Part shown: piece after piece, positions 11,961 to 24,600 of the stretch
How positions within the stretch are numbered: position 1 is the first letter of the stretch
How the letters are laid out: every line of letters starts with the position of its first letter
From: Chrysaora quinquecirrha
Lineage: Eukaryota; Cnidaria; Scyphozoa; Semaeostomeae; Pelagiidae
DNA length: 64,000 nt
Assembly (NCBI GenBank): GCA_014526335.1
Contig: JACTAT010000210.1
Coordinates: 225,059 to 289,058 of the forward strand
Reading direction: 5' to 3'
Translations under genes and position numbers: made by a program
Notes under the pieces: generated by a model
What the model saw: only the letters and a program-made list of their open reading frames with translations
Databases searched by the model: none
What the model was told of the DNA's origin: nothing

Positions 11961-13820
11961 GTTTTAACGTACTATAAACACCCTATGAAACAGCAATCGT
12001 ATCTAAATTGATGCGAAGACTCGCTTTAATGACCTACGGACACCAGACATATTGCAATTTACATAATAGAAAGGATACTGTTTTCTCTTTTCCATCAGCA
12101 GAGATATTCATTGTATCTTAAACAACGAAATTCAGCCATGTACGAAATCCGCTAACCAGAACAACAGATGCCTATGGTTAAACCTTACATTCCCTTCCCG
12201 TGATTTGATTAAAATCACAGATGAAGAAAATTATTTAGAATATCAGAATCTTCAAAATAAAATAATAACTTTGAGCGAAAACATGTTTTGAACATTTTGG
12301 CTCATCTTCAGTTCAACTTTTTAAAAATACAAACGGCAACTGGTATTCATATACTCTAAGTAATCCATAGATATAATACGTCGACCTAGTCTAATAGGTA
12401 CTGTCTGCATATTATGATAAGGCATCTCATATCTTGTTGTTTTGCATTTTAGATTAGTTGAGCTGAAGATGAACATAAGAATGTTATAAACATGTTTTTA
12501 CTCAAAATTGCTGATTTTATTTGAAATTTCTTCTCGAGTCACTGCTACAACGTAAATATTGTTTTATAAGCAGCCAATTTAATACAGATTTTCAGTGCGA
12601 AAAAGCAGGATATCCTGAAGCACGTAGCCTGCGTTGCAGACTCAACTGGTGTTTACTTCCAGAAGAGTTGAGTTGAATTAAAATTTCAAAGTTTCTCTCC
12701 CAGTAGAGTCTGCGCATCCAAGCCAATATTCTATTCCAAGGTCATGTGAAGTTCTGAGATTTCTAGAACCGAATTTGATTGGCTGATAGCAATTCCTTTT
12801 GTTGTTTGTATCTGCTCCGGTCATAACCTTATCAATCAAAATGGCGCAACTGAAACATCGGAAACTTATTTCTTCATGTTCTCAATTTTTGTCGCGCCCC
12901 AGACTCCGAGCTGTATTTTTCTCATCTGAACTGTAGGCATTCATCTACAAACGTAAATCGTATAGCAATACAGATTTCTTTACTGAAACCATCTGTTTAT
13001 CAATCACTCTGTTCGATTTCTGTTTTAAAGATGGCCACTCCACTTCAAATTCCTCAATAATTATTCCTGATTAACTGAATAGACGGTGTTAGTTTTAGTT
13101 TGCAAATGATGTGAATTTCCTTGAATATTCACTCAGCAGGCATATTTTTAAGGAAGTAATTCATTCTCTGTGGTAGTAAACAATTGACACTGAACAACAC
13201 AAACAGAAACATGCTTAAAAGTGACATTGCTCCTTGTGGAATGAAGACATCATCTACGTATGGCCCGAAACGTGTAGCCTCTATTTTACCAATCGGCTCT
13301 TTTGTGTTTGTTTTTTACCTTTCTATGAATTTTCTCCTATAGGACTTACGTTTTTATCCATTTGTTCTTGGAGTTTTCGAATTGAAATTTATAACTTCAG
13401 GAGGCGTTTTGCTCCACTGTTAGTTACTACATAGGAGAGGGGAGTGTAGGGGTGGATGCATTCTGTCCAATAGGGAGGACGTCAGAAGAAATCCTTACTT
13501 TTTAGCTAATGAACCAAATTTACCCCCACCCCACTATTATAATGAAACGAAGCGAAATTCGTAACACCTGGGACAAAAATAACCAACAGTTTCTGTTCAC
13601 TGCAATCGTCAAAGGATCGTCGTTATAATTATTATAAAATTTTGAAATATCATTTTTAGAAGAAGTACGGGAGGGACTCTGGCAGTTACTAAGAACAACA
13701 TCATCTTGTCCTTCATTTCCTCCCTCTTGCATGCAGAAGCTCGATTTGCTGAAATATTTCAAGATACTGTTTAATCTTTGTTATCTTTGTAATTTGTCAA
13801 TCTATGAGAAATTATCAAAT
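11961..13820. other. Intergenic region upstream of the TRP gene, no gene recognised
   Basis: This should contain the TRP promoter and 5' UTR (minus strand), but I cannot point to a TATA box or a supported upstream exon. The short open frames here have no recognisable motifs. Confidence 0.4.
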
Positions 13821-13824
13821 TATT

Positions 13825-14330
13825 ATTCTCTCGCTGTTTTGTGTGGGCTGTGGCAAGCGCTAATCTTATTTTAACCAACAAATATAGGAGCTTCCAAAAT
13901 ACCACCACAATCGAGACAGGACTTTCTGACTTCCATAAAATGGTTATTACAGCTCTGAAAACAACATACGAAAAACCTGGACCCACTGTTATAAATTATA
14001 GAAATTATAAGAATTTTTCTGAAGAAACTTTTAAACAACATCTTCGCGAAGAGCTGCAAAAAATCAAATCAACGGACCTGAATTATGATTCATTTCAAAA
14101 TTGTTTCGACGAAGTTTTAAATCAACATGCCCCTATGAAAAAGAAATATGCAAGGGCAAATGATGGTCCCTTCATGAATCGAACCTTCGTAGAGCTGTCA
14201 TGATGCGTTCAAGGTTGAAGAATAAATTTAATAAAAGTCTAGTTGCAGAATGAGCATGCACATTTTGAAATTGGGCGTCCCCAAGGATCGGTTCTTGGCC
14301 CCGTCTTTTCATTCAGAAACCATGTTTGTA
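13825..14330 (+). pseudogene. Non-LTR retrotransposon (CR1/L2/Jockey-like) remnant, internally deleted
   Basis: Frame 13841-14203 encodes a stretch typical of LINE polyproteins between endonuclease and RT (DFHKMVITALKTTY, YRNYKNFSEE, LNQHAPMKKKY). About 70 bases later another frame reads FEIGRPQGSVLGPV, the RT PQGSxLGP box. In intact elements these are separated by roughly two hundred residues, so the middle is deleted and the rest has decayed. Confidence 0.8.
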
Positions 14331-15189
14331 TGAAGGTTTTGAACTGTTCGCTATTTCGGGCTAACTTAAATCTAACATATTTATTTGTAATTTCGGAGAA
14401 TCTTAGGGGTCTACTTTTTATTTTAGAATTATCTTACCCAAACAATGAATTCAGGTTATTTAGCGTTTTATGCAAGAAGTCTTCTTATTTGATTAGTTTT
14501 CTATAATATAATATTTAAGGCTTGCTTTCTCTTTCAATTTAGCAAGCAAATCTCATATGATGATAAACCAGTCGTAATGCTCTTTCATTTGTTGTTTGCA
14601 AGCTTACTTGATTACCCTTACTGCAGCATTGCAAACAGAAAATAATTGAAATGGCACAGTATAAATGAATTGACAATTATGTTTTCTTTTCATTAACCAA
14701 TACATTTTGCAATGATTTCTTATTTGATATTATAAATATATTGATATTAAAATTGATACTAATATTGAAGTGAGCAGCACGCTTTCAAATACCAATGGCT
14801 TGAAATTTAGAGGGATCAGCCATCTTTTCATTTTCTTAAACCAACCGATGCATATGTTGATGTTTATTTTTATAATCTGCAGTAGGCTGTTTTGTAAGTT
14901 GTAGTGACTGATACAGTATAGTCGTCAGTTAAAATTACAGAGCGACCCATCAATTAAATCATAAAATATACCATTAGTAAAAACGTTAAAAAGAAAGGGT
15001 CCTGGAATCGAGATTGAGTCTTGTGGTACACCTAGTTCTAGATCGCCTCATTCACTATAGTTTCTTGTCACTTTTACTTCTATTCTCGCTCAGAGAGATA
15101 GCTTTTATCATTATTGGTAAAACCAAATGTTGGCCACCTCTATTTATACGCAGCTGCTGATTCAGTTCTTGTGCCTTGACCCGAGGAAA
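14331..15189. other. Intergenic AT-rich DNA, nothing recognised
   Basis: No exon, RNA gene or transposon end could be supported between the LINE remnant and the tandem MVK exon copies. Confidence 0.4.
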
Positions 15190-15503
15190 ACCATCCAATA
15201 TTGAAATCCAGATTCATTATGTTACCCTTTAACATTTGTGGTAACGGTACAATTCATGATGGAGCAATCAAGCCACTGACTTTACCATATGACAGTAAAG
15301 CTGAATAAACATCATATATATCAGTGGTCAGCCGCTTGTTCGATTGTAACACCTCTTACCTCAAATTTGATCCACCCAACATTCAAATGCAAATTCATTA
15401 AGTTACTCTTTGACGTCTGTACTAACGGTACAATTTATGATGAAGCAGTCAAGGAGTTGACGTTATCATACGACGCAGTAAAGCTGAATATGCATCATTT
15501 ATA
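15190..15503 (-). repeat. Two decayed tandem copies of the MVK terminal exon
   Basis: A unit of about 182 bp occurs three times head to tail. The caatattgaaatcc / caacattcaaatgc / caacattcaaatcc blocks start near 15196, 15378 and 15559. The upstream-most copy on the minus strand (15504-15621) is the functional-looking terminal exon of mevalonate kinase. The other two lie 3' of it and carry stops and frame changes, although copy 2 still reads RGVTIEQAADH followed by a stop. Confidence 0.8.
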
Positions 15504-15621
15504 TCAATAGTCAGCAGCTTGTTCGATTGTAACACCTTTGCCTCCAAGTTGAACCATCCAACATTCAAATCCAGATTTTTAAGGTCCTCAATGACATCAG
15601 TAGTAACAGAGACGTTTGTAG
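15504..15621 (-). CDS. MVK: MVK terminal exon with one-base frame break
   Basis: After the acceptor tgtag the exon reads TTDVIEDLK. It then needs one more base in the A run (plus strand T run 15576-15580) to continue as SGFECWMVQLGGKGVTIEQ and stop at 15504-15506. The two downstream duplicate copies have one base more at exactly this point, which independently supports a missing base. Confidence 0.82.
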
Positions 15622-18600
15622 CTACAAACAAAGAGAATAAGCTTCCATTGGACTGATGGAATGTACATGGTATTTTATGAAAAATTTTCACGTTTACATA
15701 GAGCAGTTAAGCCTGGTTTCATGGTCACTGTTCGAATTCGATTTTTCAATAACAAAGTTGGAGCTATGCAGTGTTATCTCTACTACACGTGCTCGAAGGA
15801 AAACTTAAATCGGAAACACCATGGCAATTTTAAAATCATGTAGATATATGTGGATTTCAAACAATACTGCTTTGACACTGCAAGTTAAACCGGATTAGAT
15901 AAAACCAGTTTTGTAAATGCTGCGTTCTGATTGGTCAGTTCGAAATCGAATCGATCTGATTGGTGGAAATCTAAGGTGGTTTAAATAAAGCTGTTTTTAA
16001 AGTCTCAGTGTGAAAGCAGTATAAGTGCCAAAACTTAAGAAGCCTTGCTAAAAGTTTTGCACAAAAGATTTTTATAAATGGGTATATATAATCATGCTGA
16101 ATGTTATGCTTTGTTAATGGCCAAACAAAGCCAACATTCTGAAATGTTGGGTGTATTTTTGAGCCTCAACAAACTTCAGCCAACATCTTCCAACATAATG
16201 TTGGCTCACCCAAACAAGGTGGTCAAACGCTGCCAATATTTCGCCAAACACGAATGTTGGCAAATAATTTGTGAAATGTGGGCTACGTTTTGCCGGGTCT
16301 TAACAGGGTAAATATTTTTAGCAACTAAAGTCAGGTCTCTTTCGAAAGTATGAAGACGCTTGGTAAAATAATTTTGTGCACCAAGAAACTTTCTAATTTT
16401 GAATTAAGCGGTTGTCCTTATCCGACACAGGAGTCTTCTCAACGAGTCCTCTCATGTGTAGTTTTTGTAATTGTAAGAAGAAGCTATCTTTATGAATTTT
16501 GTGATTGAGGGCAGGATAGCCGGAAAGTCTCTCTACATTTGAATAAAGTAATAATTGACCAAGTATGCCAATGATGAAAATCGAATAAAAATAAGCAACT
16601 ATTAAGTAACTTTAGATCCAGACATTGGCTAAAAAATCTGACCAAAATCCTAAGTTGCTTATAAAAAATCGTGTACTAATACCGCTTGAAGGCAGTTAGG
16701 GATAAATTAACCAAAACCTCTACGAGGTACGATATTAGGGGGTGCTCTCTGCTCCCTCCACGATTGGTTCACCTATTGAGAGGGTTCCTCCTTCACATAA
16801 TTCACATCATACTAATATCTACAGTAATTTTTTTCTTGTTTACAGTTAGTTATTGTTTCATTATTTTCCATGTTAGTTTTTCTGTATTAAGTTTAATTCA
16901 CTTTGATTTTATTAGTATGCTGAGAATTTAAAATATGAACTGGAACTGACTGCAATCTGTTTTACTGGTATATCAATCCGTGGTATGAAAACTATGAAGG
17001 TATACACTATATAAAGAGTTATCATTTTGAACGTTAGAGTAACGGAAATACAAATGCATATAATTCAGCAATATTTGCAGAAGAAAACTGTTAATTTACC
17101 TGGTTTAATTATAGAAAACACACATCCACCTCCCCCAGCACCTGTCAGCTTGCCTTTGAATTCATACTTTTTCAGGATATCAAGAATGGCTTCAATTGAT
17201 TCATGACTTACTCCAATTGCTTTTAACAGATTTTGATTGATGTCTATAAGATTCTAGAAATGAAAAGACCATCCTTTTAAATCCTTTGTAGTAGACTTAG
17301 AGTATTACACTGGGTATAAAATTAATTACTGAAAGTTGCGCAGTTTTGGCGGTATGGATTGGGATGGAATAGAAAGAAGTCGAAGGTACCAGCGCAACTT
17401 TTATAACCAGTGGGACTGCTGGTAACCGGTTAAAATTATACCACAACACCACAACAAGCATAGTAACCCACCCCATCAAGCATAATCACCCACCACAGTA
17501 GTGCTTATCCACCACAGTACGCGAAAAACACAACCACAACAAGCATAATAACCCATGCTTTTATAACCAGTGGGACAGCTGGTAACCGGTTAAAATTGTA
17601 TTTTGATTATAGAGAGCAATTTACGGACGCGCTCAGATCATTTGGGATGACGCTACGTAAGCAATAAATTTGCTTGAAAAGAGACTGATTCTAATCATAC
17701 AAACACATAATGAACATCAGTCCAATTTCAAACTCAAAATAATAATTAGGCCTGGCGATTACTAAAAGCAAGACTAACTTAAAGAGCGAGCTTAAGTTGA
17801 GTTAAAATCGTTATAAATGACAATCCGTCATAACGACATCAGAACGAAAATATTGGAAAAATAAGGGATGTATCAACAAATAAGCAGACTCATTTATTTA
17901 CAGCTAATAAATTTTGATAACCAACTCATCGTCTAAACTAATGCATTCTCTGTTTTAGCTTCAAGAAGTACCAATGAGAAAAGTACCAAATAGACATGTG
18001 GTGTCAATGTGCCTCAGTCGAGTAAATAGGTGACTGCCAGTTACTTATTCGATAGATGGGGCAATGATTCCACGGGGCGCCAATCCGAGGCGGAACGCTC
18101 ATTCGAGGAAATACGGAATTCAGAATAAATCGACAAAAACTGCTTTGGAAGAAATACGTACAATTATTCGCTCGTAAATGATGTCAACCTCCATTGCATT
18201 TTTGTTATCTTTCAGTGCTAAAAAACCAAAAATTCACCTCACGAACATTTGTAGGCCTACAACAAGGAATCCGACGGAATTGGTTGGGGTTTTACATACT
18301 CAAAGATAGTAGCGAAAAACGACGTCAAGCTGTAATCACTACAGGATCACGTAATGCAAGAATCTTGGAGCACACTACCTAAAGCCATGTTAAGGGTGCT
18401 TTGGAACGGATAACTGGCGGGATACCGTCCTTCAATAATTAATAAATTTTAACATGAAAATCTCCCAACAAGTTTCCTCTAAACTGGCGTTGTTTATCAG
18501 TAGCAATGAAAAACAAATAGTTTGAAGGGAAAAATTCGGAAAGGAAGGTTGATCATTTTTAATATAACATTTTAAGTTCGTTAAGAATGTTAAATAAATT

Positions 18601-21600
18601 TGATTCCGCAAGATGAAGTTCATTGCAACGGAAAACCCCAGCAACTTTGAATACAAACGAAAAGATCAATTCTTTCTTATCGAGAATACAATTCTGTTTC
18701 ACAACTGCCCCAGCAACGGAGCGTCACAACCAGCGTCGAAGTCTCGTTAGCTCATCTACTTGAGATCCAGCCTTTGATAATTAGGTGATGCGTTACTACG
18801 CCAATCTCCGTGGCACGGTAAACACAGTTCATTGGACTTGTCCCAAGTTCCTAACTAGACTTGTCCCAAGTCCCTAACTTTCGCTCACATTGAATTGAAT
18901 TGATGTTGTTGTTGTTCGCTTCAGTGATGAGTTTGAGCGTCAAGCCATTCAATTCAATAGCGATAAGTAAGACTCAGGTAATAAGTCTAAGAGTTCATTA
19001 TACAGAAAAGAACCCACAATTAAGATGCTGACTTATAATGATGAATTTTCTTCGGAATGAGGAAACTCTAACAGTTGAAATAACGAAAAAACTCACACCT
19101 ATAGCAGACTAATCAGTCTAGCATTTCTACTGAGTATTCGATCGATCATAATATTGACGAAATTATCTTTGAGTAGTATACAAAACTTTTAAACAAGCGA
19201 GAAACAGCGGAAACATTTTTGGACATACTTAGCTTTTTTCGTCTGACACTCCTTAGAGTATAAACAACATAAACAGAACGAAATAATAGACTAAGGCGGA
19301 ATTTATACCCACAATCCTTCACAAAATACCTTGAGACTACTGACGAAATCTAAATACATTCAATGCAATCAGTCATAATATTTGCATTTCACCCCCCCCC
19401 CTCCCCCTGCAAGCAATGTTGTGTCCGAAGTTAGAGTCTTGTGCGATGTTGGCGCACGCAATTTCCCACTATGTTCAAGAAATCAAATTAAACAACATTG
19501 CTTTGAGGGGGCGGGGAGGGCGGAAAGAAGAGGGCGGAAGTTGTCTGGCGGTTTCAAAAAGTGACTATATGACTTTTACTCAAAGCCATGAGGGTGTTAC
19601 CTAATCATTTCCATGCAATTTCTCGTTTTCTCTTTAAATTGTCCGTCAATCATACGCTGGGATTATAATGGAATGGGAAGAGCAAGCAGTCTCACAATTT
19701 TTGTGAACGATTGCAGATCCAGACCACAAGGCCCCGCAGGATCCAACGGCGAGGGGACATCTCAAGAGCCCCATCCCAGTTCAAAACAGACCATCAGGAC
19801 TGAAAGAGACACACCCCCAGAAAACTGCGAGGGCAAAGGATCTGGCGCACCCATCCACGAGAAGTTGTTAATCTTTTTTCGATAGTGCTCAAGATGAATG
19901 AACACTTCGTCATGACAATTCAACAAACCTTTGTCGAGCTCCATGAAATTTAACTTTGCCTTTTCTGTTAATTTGCCAATGGCATCAAAAATGGCTTCAT
20001 ACACTTCTGGCAGCTTTGAAGAAACAAAACACACATTTTAAGTTGCAAGAAGAAAGCGAGACAACACGTGGGGGGGGGGAGATATATTTTCAGTGCATAA
20101 TGTGAATATACTATACATAATTTTAAAATTGAGAGAAAAGACGGAAAAAACTTTGTTGACATTTGTTATTGTACTTAAAAGTTTTTTTCGTCTACCACTC
20201 CTCGGAGTATAAATGTCAGAAAATGCCGAACCAATTGACTAAGGCAGAACTTATACTCACATGCGAATCAAACGCCCCAGTCAGAAAAGTGAAGCTGAAT
20301 GAGCTTCCTAGCATCACTCAGCTTGCGGGGTACTGCGCGCGGGAAGGCCAATAGAATTTACAGAAGAGTCCAATTGAGACAAGAACACTTTCTGTCTACA
20401 CAGAACCGGCCTTTTGGTTTTTCATGTGGACAGATTCTAAAATGCTTAAGTGGATCTTTGATCTTGCTCGAAAACAATATTGGTTGTAGTTTTCTGCACA
20501 TTCTGGGTGATCCAGTAAATGTTGTCGTATGGCAGAATCATGTTTAAGGGTGGTATGCTGCTTCGAATTGTGGGTTGGTTGCTCTCTTTGCCGAAAACTG
20601 TGTTAGTTGGAACATGCAGCTTAATTAATCATACCTCCTAATCTCCAAAAGCATCTTAGGTATCTAGCATCACACCGAGAAAATTTAAGACTAAAAACGA
20701 CTTTAAAAATGCTTTAAAAGAATATTGATGTTACCGGAGGATGATGGGATTCGTTTAAATGAAGGTATCAACTGGTCATAAACAATCGTATGGTAATGAT
20801 AATTGCTTCTTCGGAGACGAATGCTAGAAAAATTCCGTTTGAAGATTTAAAACACCTTCCCTAAGCTAAAGAGATGCTAAAAAGAGATCGCGGGAACGCA
20901 CAATAAGTTCATGAAGCGTTCATTTCTAAGTCCAAGGAAAATACATAGCAATGAACCACCAGACTTGAAATATCAAAACGCAGAAGATAACGCCACTGAC
21001 TGTTTAAATTCTACTGCTTTTGAGATAGGGGACTGCTCTAAGCAGTAGCACACTGAGCCTCACAAATTCGTACAATGAAAACATGAAAGTTTTGTTTATT
21101 TTTGTTTCAAATCAGGTACCTACCTCCTGATGCCTTCGTTTTACACCAGCAACAAGATCCATGGTACTTCTTGATACTCCAGAATTCACCAGCAAAATAT
21201 TGACAGATGGGAAACTAAAAGAATAAAAACGTTCAAAGCATAAGAATTCAAGGAGAGAAAAAAATTTCTTAATAAACTAATTTACTGTTAAGTATTCTAC
21301 AATCAAACTAGCCTACAGCAAAATATGATTTAAGCGCTGCCTCGGTAACCGGAAGGGTACTTCATTGTGACTGTGACGATACTTGGATCTTGTGCTTGAC
21401 AGAGGAAATGTGAGGGAATCCAAAGTCCACGTGTTTCATTTTGAATGACTATTTGTGGCAGTTTCGGTAAGAAGAATGGAGAAAAGTGAGCCCTTTATCA
21501 CAATTTCGCTCGATAACAAAACCGTGTGTACAGAATTTCAAATGTAAAAATCTACAAAAGCAAATGAGCGACACGTCTAGTATTACCACAGAATGAAGTA

Positions 21601-24600
21601 CACCCCGGGTTTCTGCAGTCAAAAACGTAAGGTCTGCCGCTTGGTATCCTGGTATGACTAAAATATGTTGGTTTTTACACAGTGTTTACACAGCTTTTGC
21701 AATAAATTGATTTCTATTTCAAAATTGCGATAAACAGCGGAAACATTTTTGGGCATACTTAAAAGCTTTTTTTGTCTGACACAGAGTATGAACGTCAGAT
21801 ACAGACCGAAAAATAAACTAAGGCGGAATTTATACCCAGATGCGGCTCGAAATGCGCCAATCAGCAAGAAAAGCTGAATTGGCTTGTGTTTTAAACACCA
21901 ATCAGCTTTAGGCGGGAAAAACAATGGAAACTAATTGAAGAGTAAAAAAAGGAACCCTTTCTGTCTCTGGCTTTTTTGTCTTGATGAGGACAGATTTCAA
22001 AACGCTGAGAAGAAACGAGGATCTAACCCTGCCAATTATTTGAAAACAATCCTCGTTGTAATTTTCTGCAAACTCTGGGTGATCTAGTAAATGTTGTCCT
22101 ATGGCAGAATTTCTGTCTCATTTCTATTTGCATCTCAAGGGTGTGTCTAGTTTCAGCTTCAAACTCTAAAGATACTCACTACTACTACCACTGGTTACCT
22201 GGTTAGCAGCCGAAAATAATAAAAAATGTTTGGATTATTGGCGTAATGGATTCCAACCCAAAATTCATAACTCGAAACTCGTATTTCCCCATGGATTAAT
22301 GAAATTTTATTTTTTTGTCTTTCTGAACGGTACATAAAAAGCCCATTTTAGCCCATGCTTTCATTTTTATGATTTTATCAAAAGCAGCCATGCTTTAAGC
22401 TTTACCATATAGGTTAATTATAGTGCATCTTCTGTCTGGAAAATCCTGAACCAAAAAAGATGCTAAAACTAAAACTTTACAACAGCAGACTTGCCTGTTA
22501 AGGAAGGATATTTCGCCATTCTTGTAACTTAATGCACCACCTTGAATAAAATATTAGATTTCAGTGAATGGTGAGTCTGTAACAGTAATTTTGATATATG
22601 GGATCACAGGATACGGTAAATTAGAAGTCATACTTCGAGGGAACATGATTGAACCTGGTCTAAAACCTGCGACGCCTGACTTTGTACGCCAGTACTCTAC
22701 TGACTGGGCTGGTTGACCATATGCTTTCCACTTGTCTTAGTCGAATCAGTTGCTAGAAGTTGTAGTTTTTCCAATATGACGAATTTTCATGACTAGTATT
22801 TGCGAAGGGCCTGTGAGAATCTTTGTAAATACGCATGACAACGGACCACGAATGTTAGCAAGGAGTTTCCAGTTTATCTGAAGTTCTTAATGATTGTCTG
22901 AAAACTGCCCATTTGAGCATAAATTGAGGTCAGGTTCTCCTGACAGGGGCCACGTAACACTCTACTACATGCCACGAGTCGGGTGGTTGGCGACTAAACC
23001 ACCAACCGGCTCCCCAATCAGGCTTTCCTGATGAGAAGGGTGGCTTGCAAGCCCGTACGAACAAAAACAAGACCTATCAAAGAGCAAATGAGCTCAATAG
23101 AGCCAACAGCCAGCTAGCTAGAAGTCTCAAAAAAATTCCGTTTTGTCATTGGGTAATGTCAGAAACGGCACAACTCTTTGGTACATCCACGGCGGTAGGG
23201 CACGCCTGTTTAGGATCAACAGTGTCCTCCCCAAATAGGCAAGCCCCTGAAAAATTTAGATTGGTAATCGGCTGTTCCTAGTCTTGGTATCCGGCTATTC
23301 GCGGTTGCCGCCAGTCCTTTAAATGTGGTAAGAACGTGAGAAGAACTAAACTACTCGGTCTGACTCTTCTTGCACTAAAACTATAGGAGATGAAATATGC
23401 AAACAATTGTAGATTCTGACCATGGTGTCCGCTCCGGACGTGCTCTTGTCCTTCCATCTCATTCTTGTAAGTGCTTATGCGCTAACTATGCAACGCCCTG
23501 ACGAAGAGAAGGAGGAGTTCTATGCTGAAAGCGTGAGGGTGACAAATCATTATGCTAGGCAATTATAATGCTCGTGTTAGCCGTGATTATGATCTCTGGC
23601 CTTGGGTCCCTGACAAGCACGGTGCAGGCAAACTAAATTCTTGTGGCCTACTTCTGCTGGAAACATGTAAACGACTGAATCTAACAATGACAGGGTCGAT
23701 CTTCCAAATTAAAGATAAACACAAGAAAACCTGGCAACACCCAAGTTCAAAGCATTGGCACCAATAGAAAACATGCTCTTGATCATCCTGAATCTCTCTC
23801 AGTTGTCACTGTGGTCTTTCGCAGTGGAGATTGTTTCATGGATCATAGGCTTCTCGTTGCGTGGTGTCACTCAACACTGGAAAAACGGTTCTTAGTTCCC
23901 ATGAAAATCTCGAAATGTCTTTCCCAGGATGCATCAGAAAATGTTATGAGCGGGGAAGAGGAAGGTGAAGTACAGTGATTGGTTCAATGAGAATGATGAA
24001 GAAACAAGTAGGCTCCTTTCTAACAAACAGCAGAACAGGCAACAACTGAAGAAGAAAATTCGTGACACGGAGAACAACTGGCTTCAAGCTCAAGCCAATG
24101 CCATAAAAGCCTTTGTAAATAGTAACAATCATAGGGAATTCTATCGTGCTCTAAACGAAATCTAACAGCCATCCAGCAAATCCATAGAAGGTGATGAGCT
24201 AGCTCACTGGACTCCCAGAAATCAAAGGAAGATAGATGCAGCATTTCAGGACTTTCTTGAATCAACCAGCAGACGTCAATCAAGACGTTCTGTGTGACAT
24301 GGGGCAGCTACCAACCATCAGTAAAATGAAAGCACTTATCACAATGGATGAAATCAAGCCATTAAGTGCATTATGTGCAACTGAAGCCCTGGTTCAGATG
24401 GTATCCCACCGGAACTCTTGATACATGAAGGTGACATTCTCGCACAATGAATGCAAAGAATATTTGAATGACATCTTGGAGTCAGAATCCATGTTTGCTG
24501 ACTTGGTCGACGCAAGCATAACGATTCTTTTCAAGATGGGAGACTGTTCAGTGTGCAGAAACTATATTTGAATCTCTCTCTTCAGTGAGGTAGGCAAGAA

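Noticed and set aside
12590..12960. Possible promoter or upstream exon of the TRP gene
   Set aside because: No splice-bounded coding exon or core promoter motif could be supported.
19613..19885. Plus-strand frame opposite MVK exon 7
   Set aside because: Mostly antisense to the MVK exon and its flank, with no recognisable motif.
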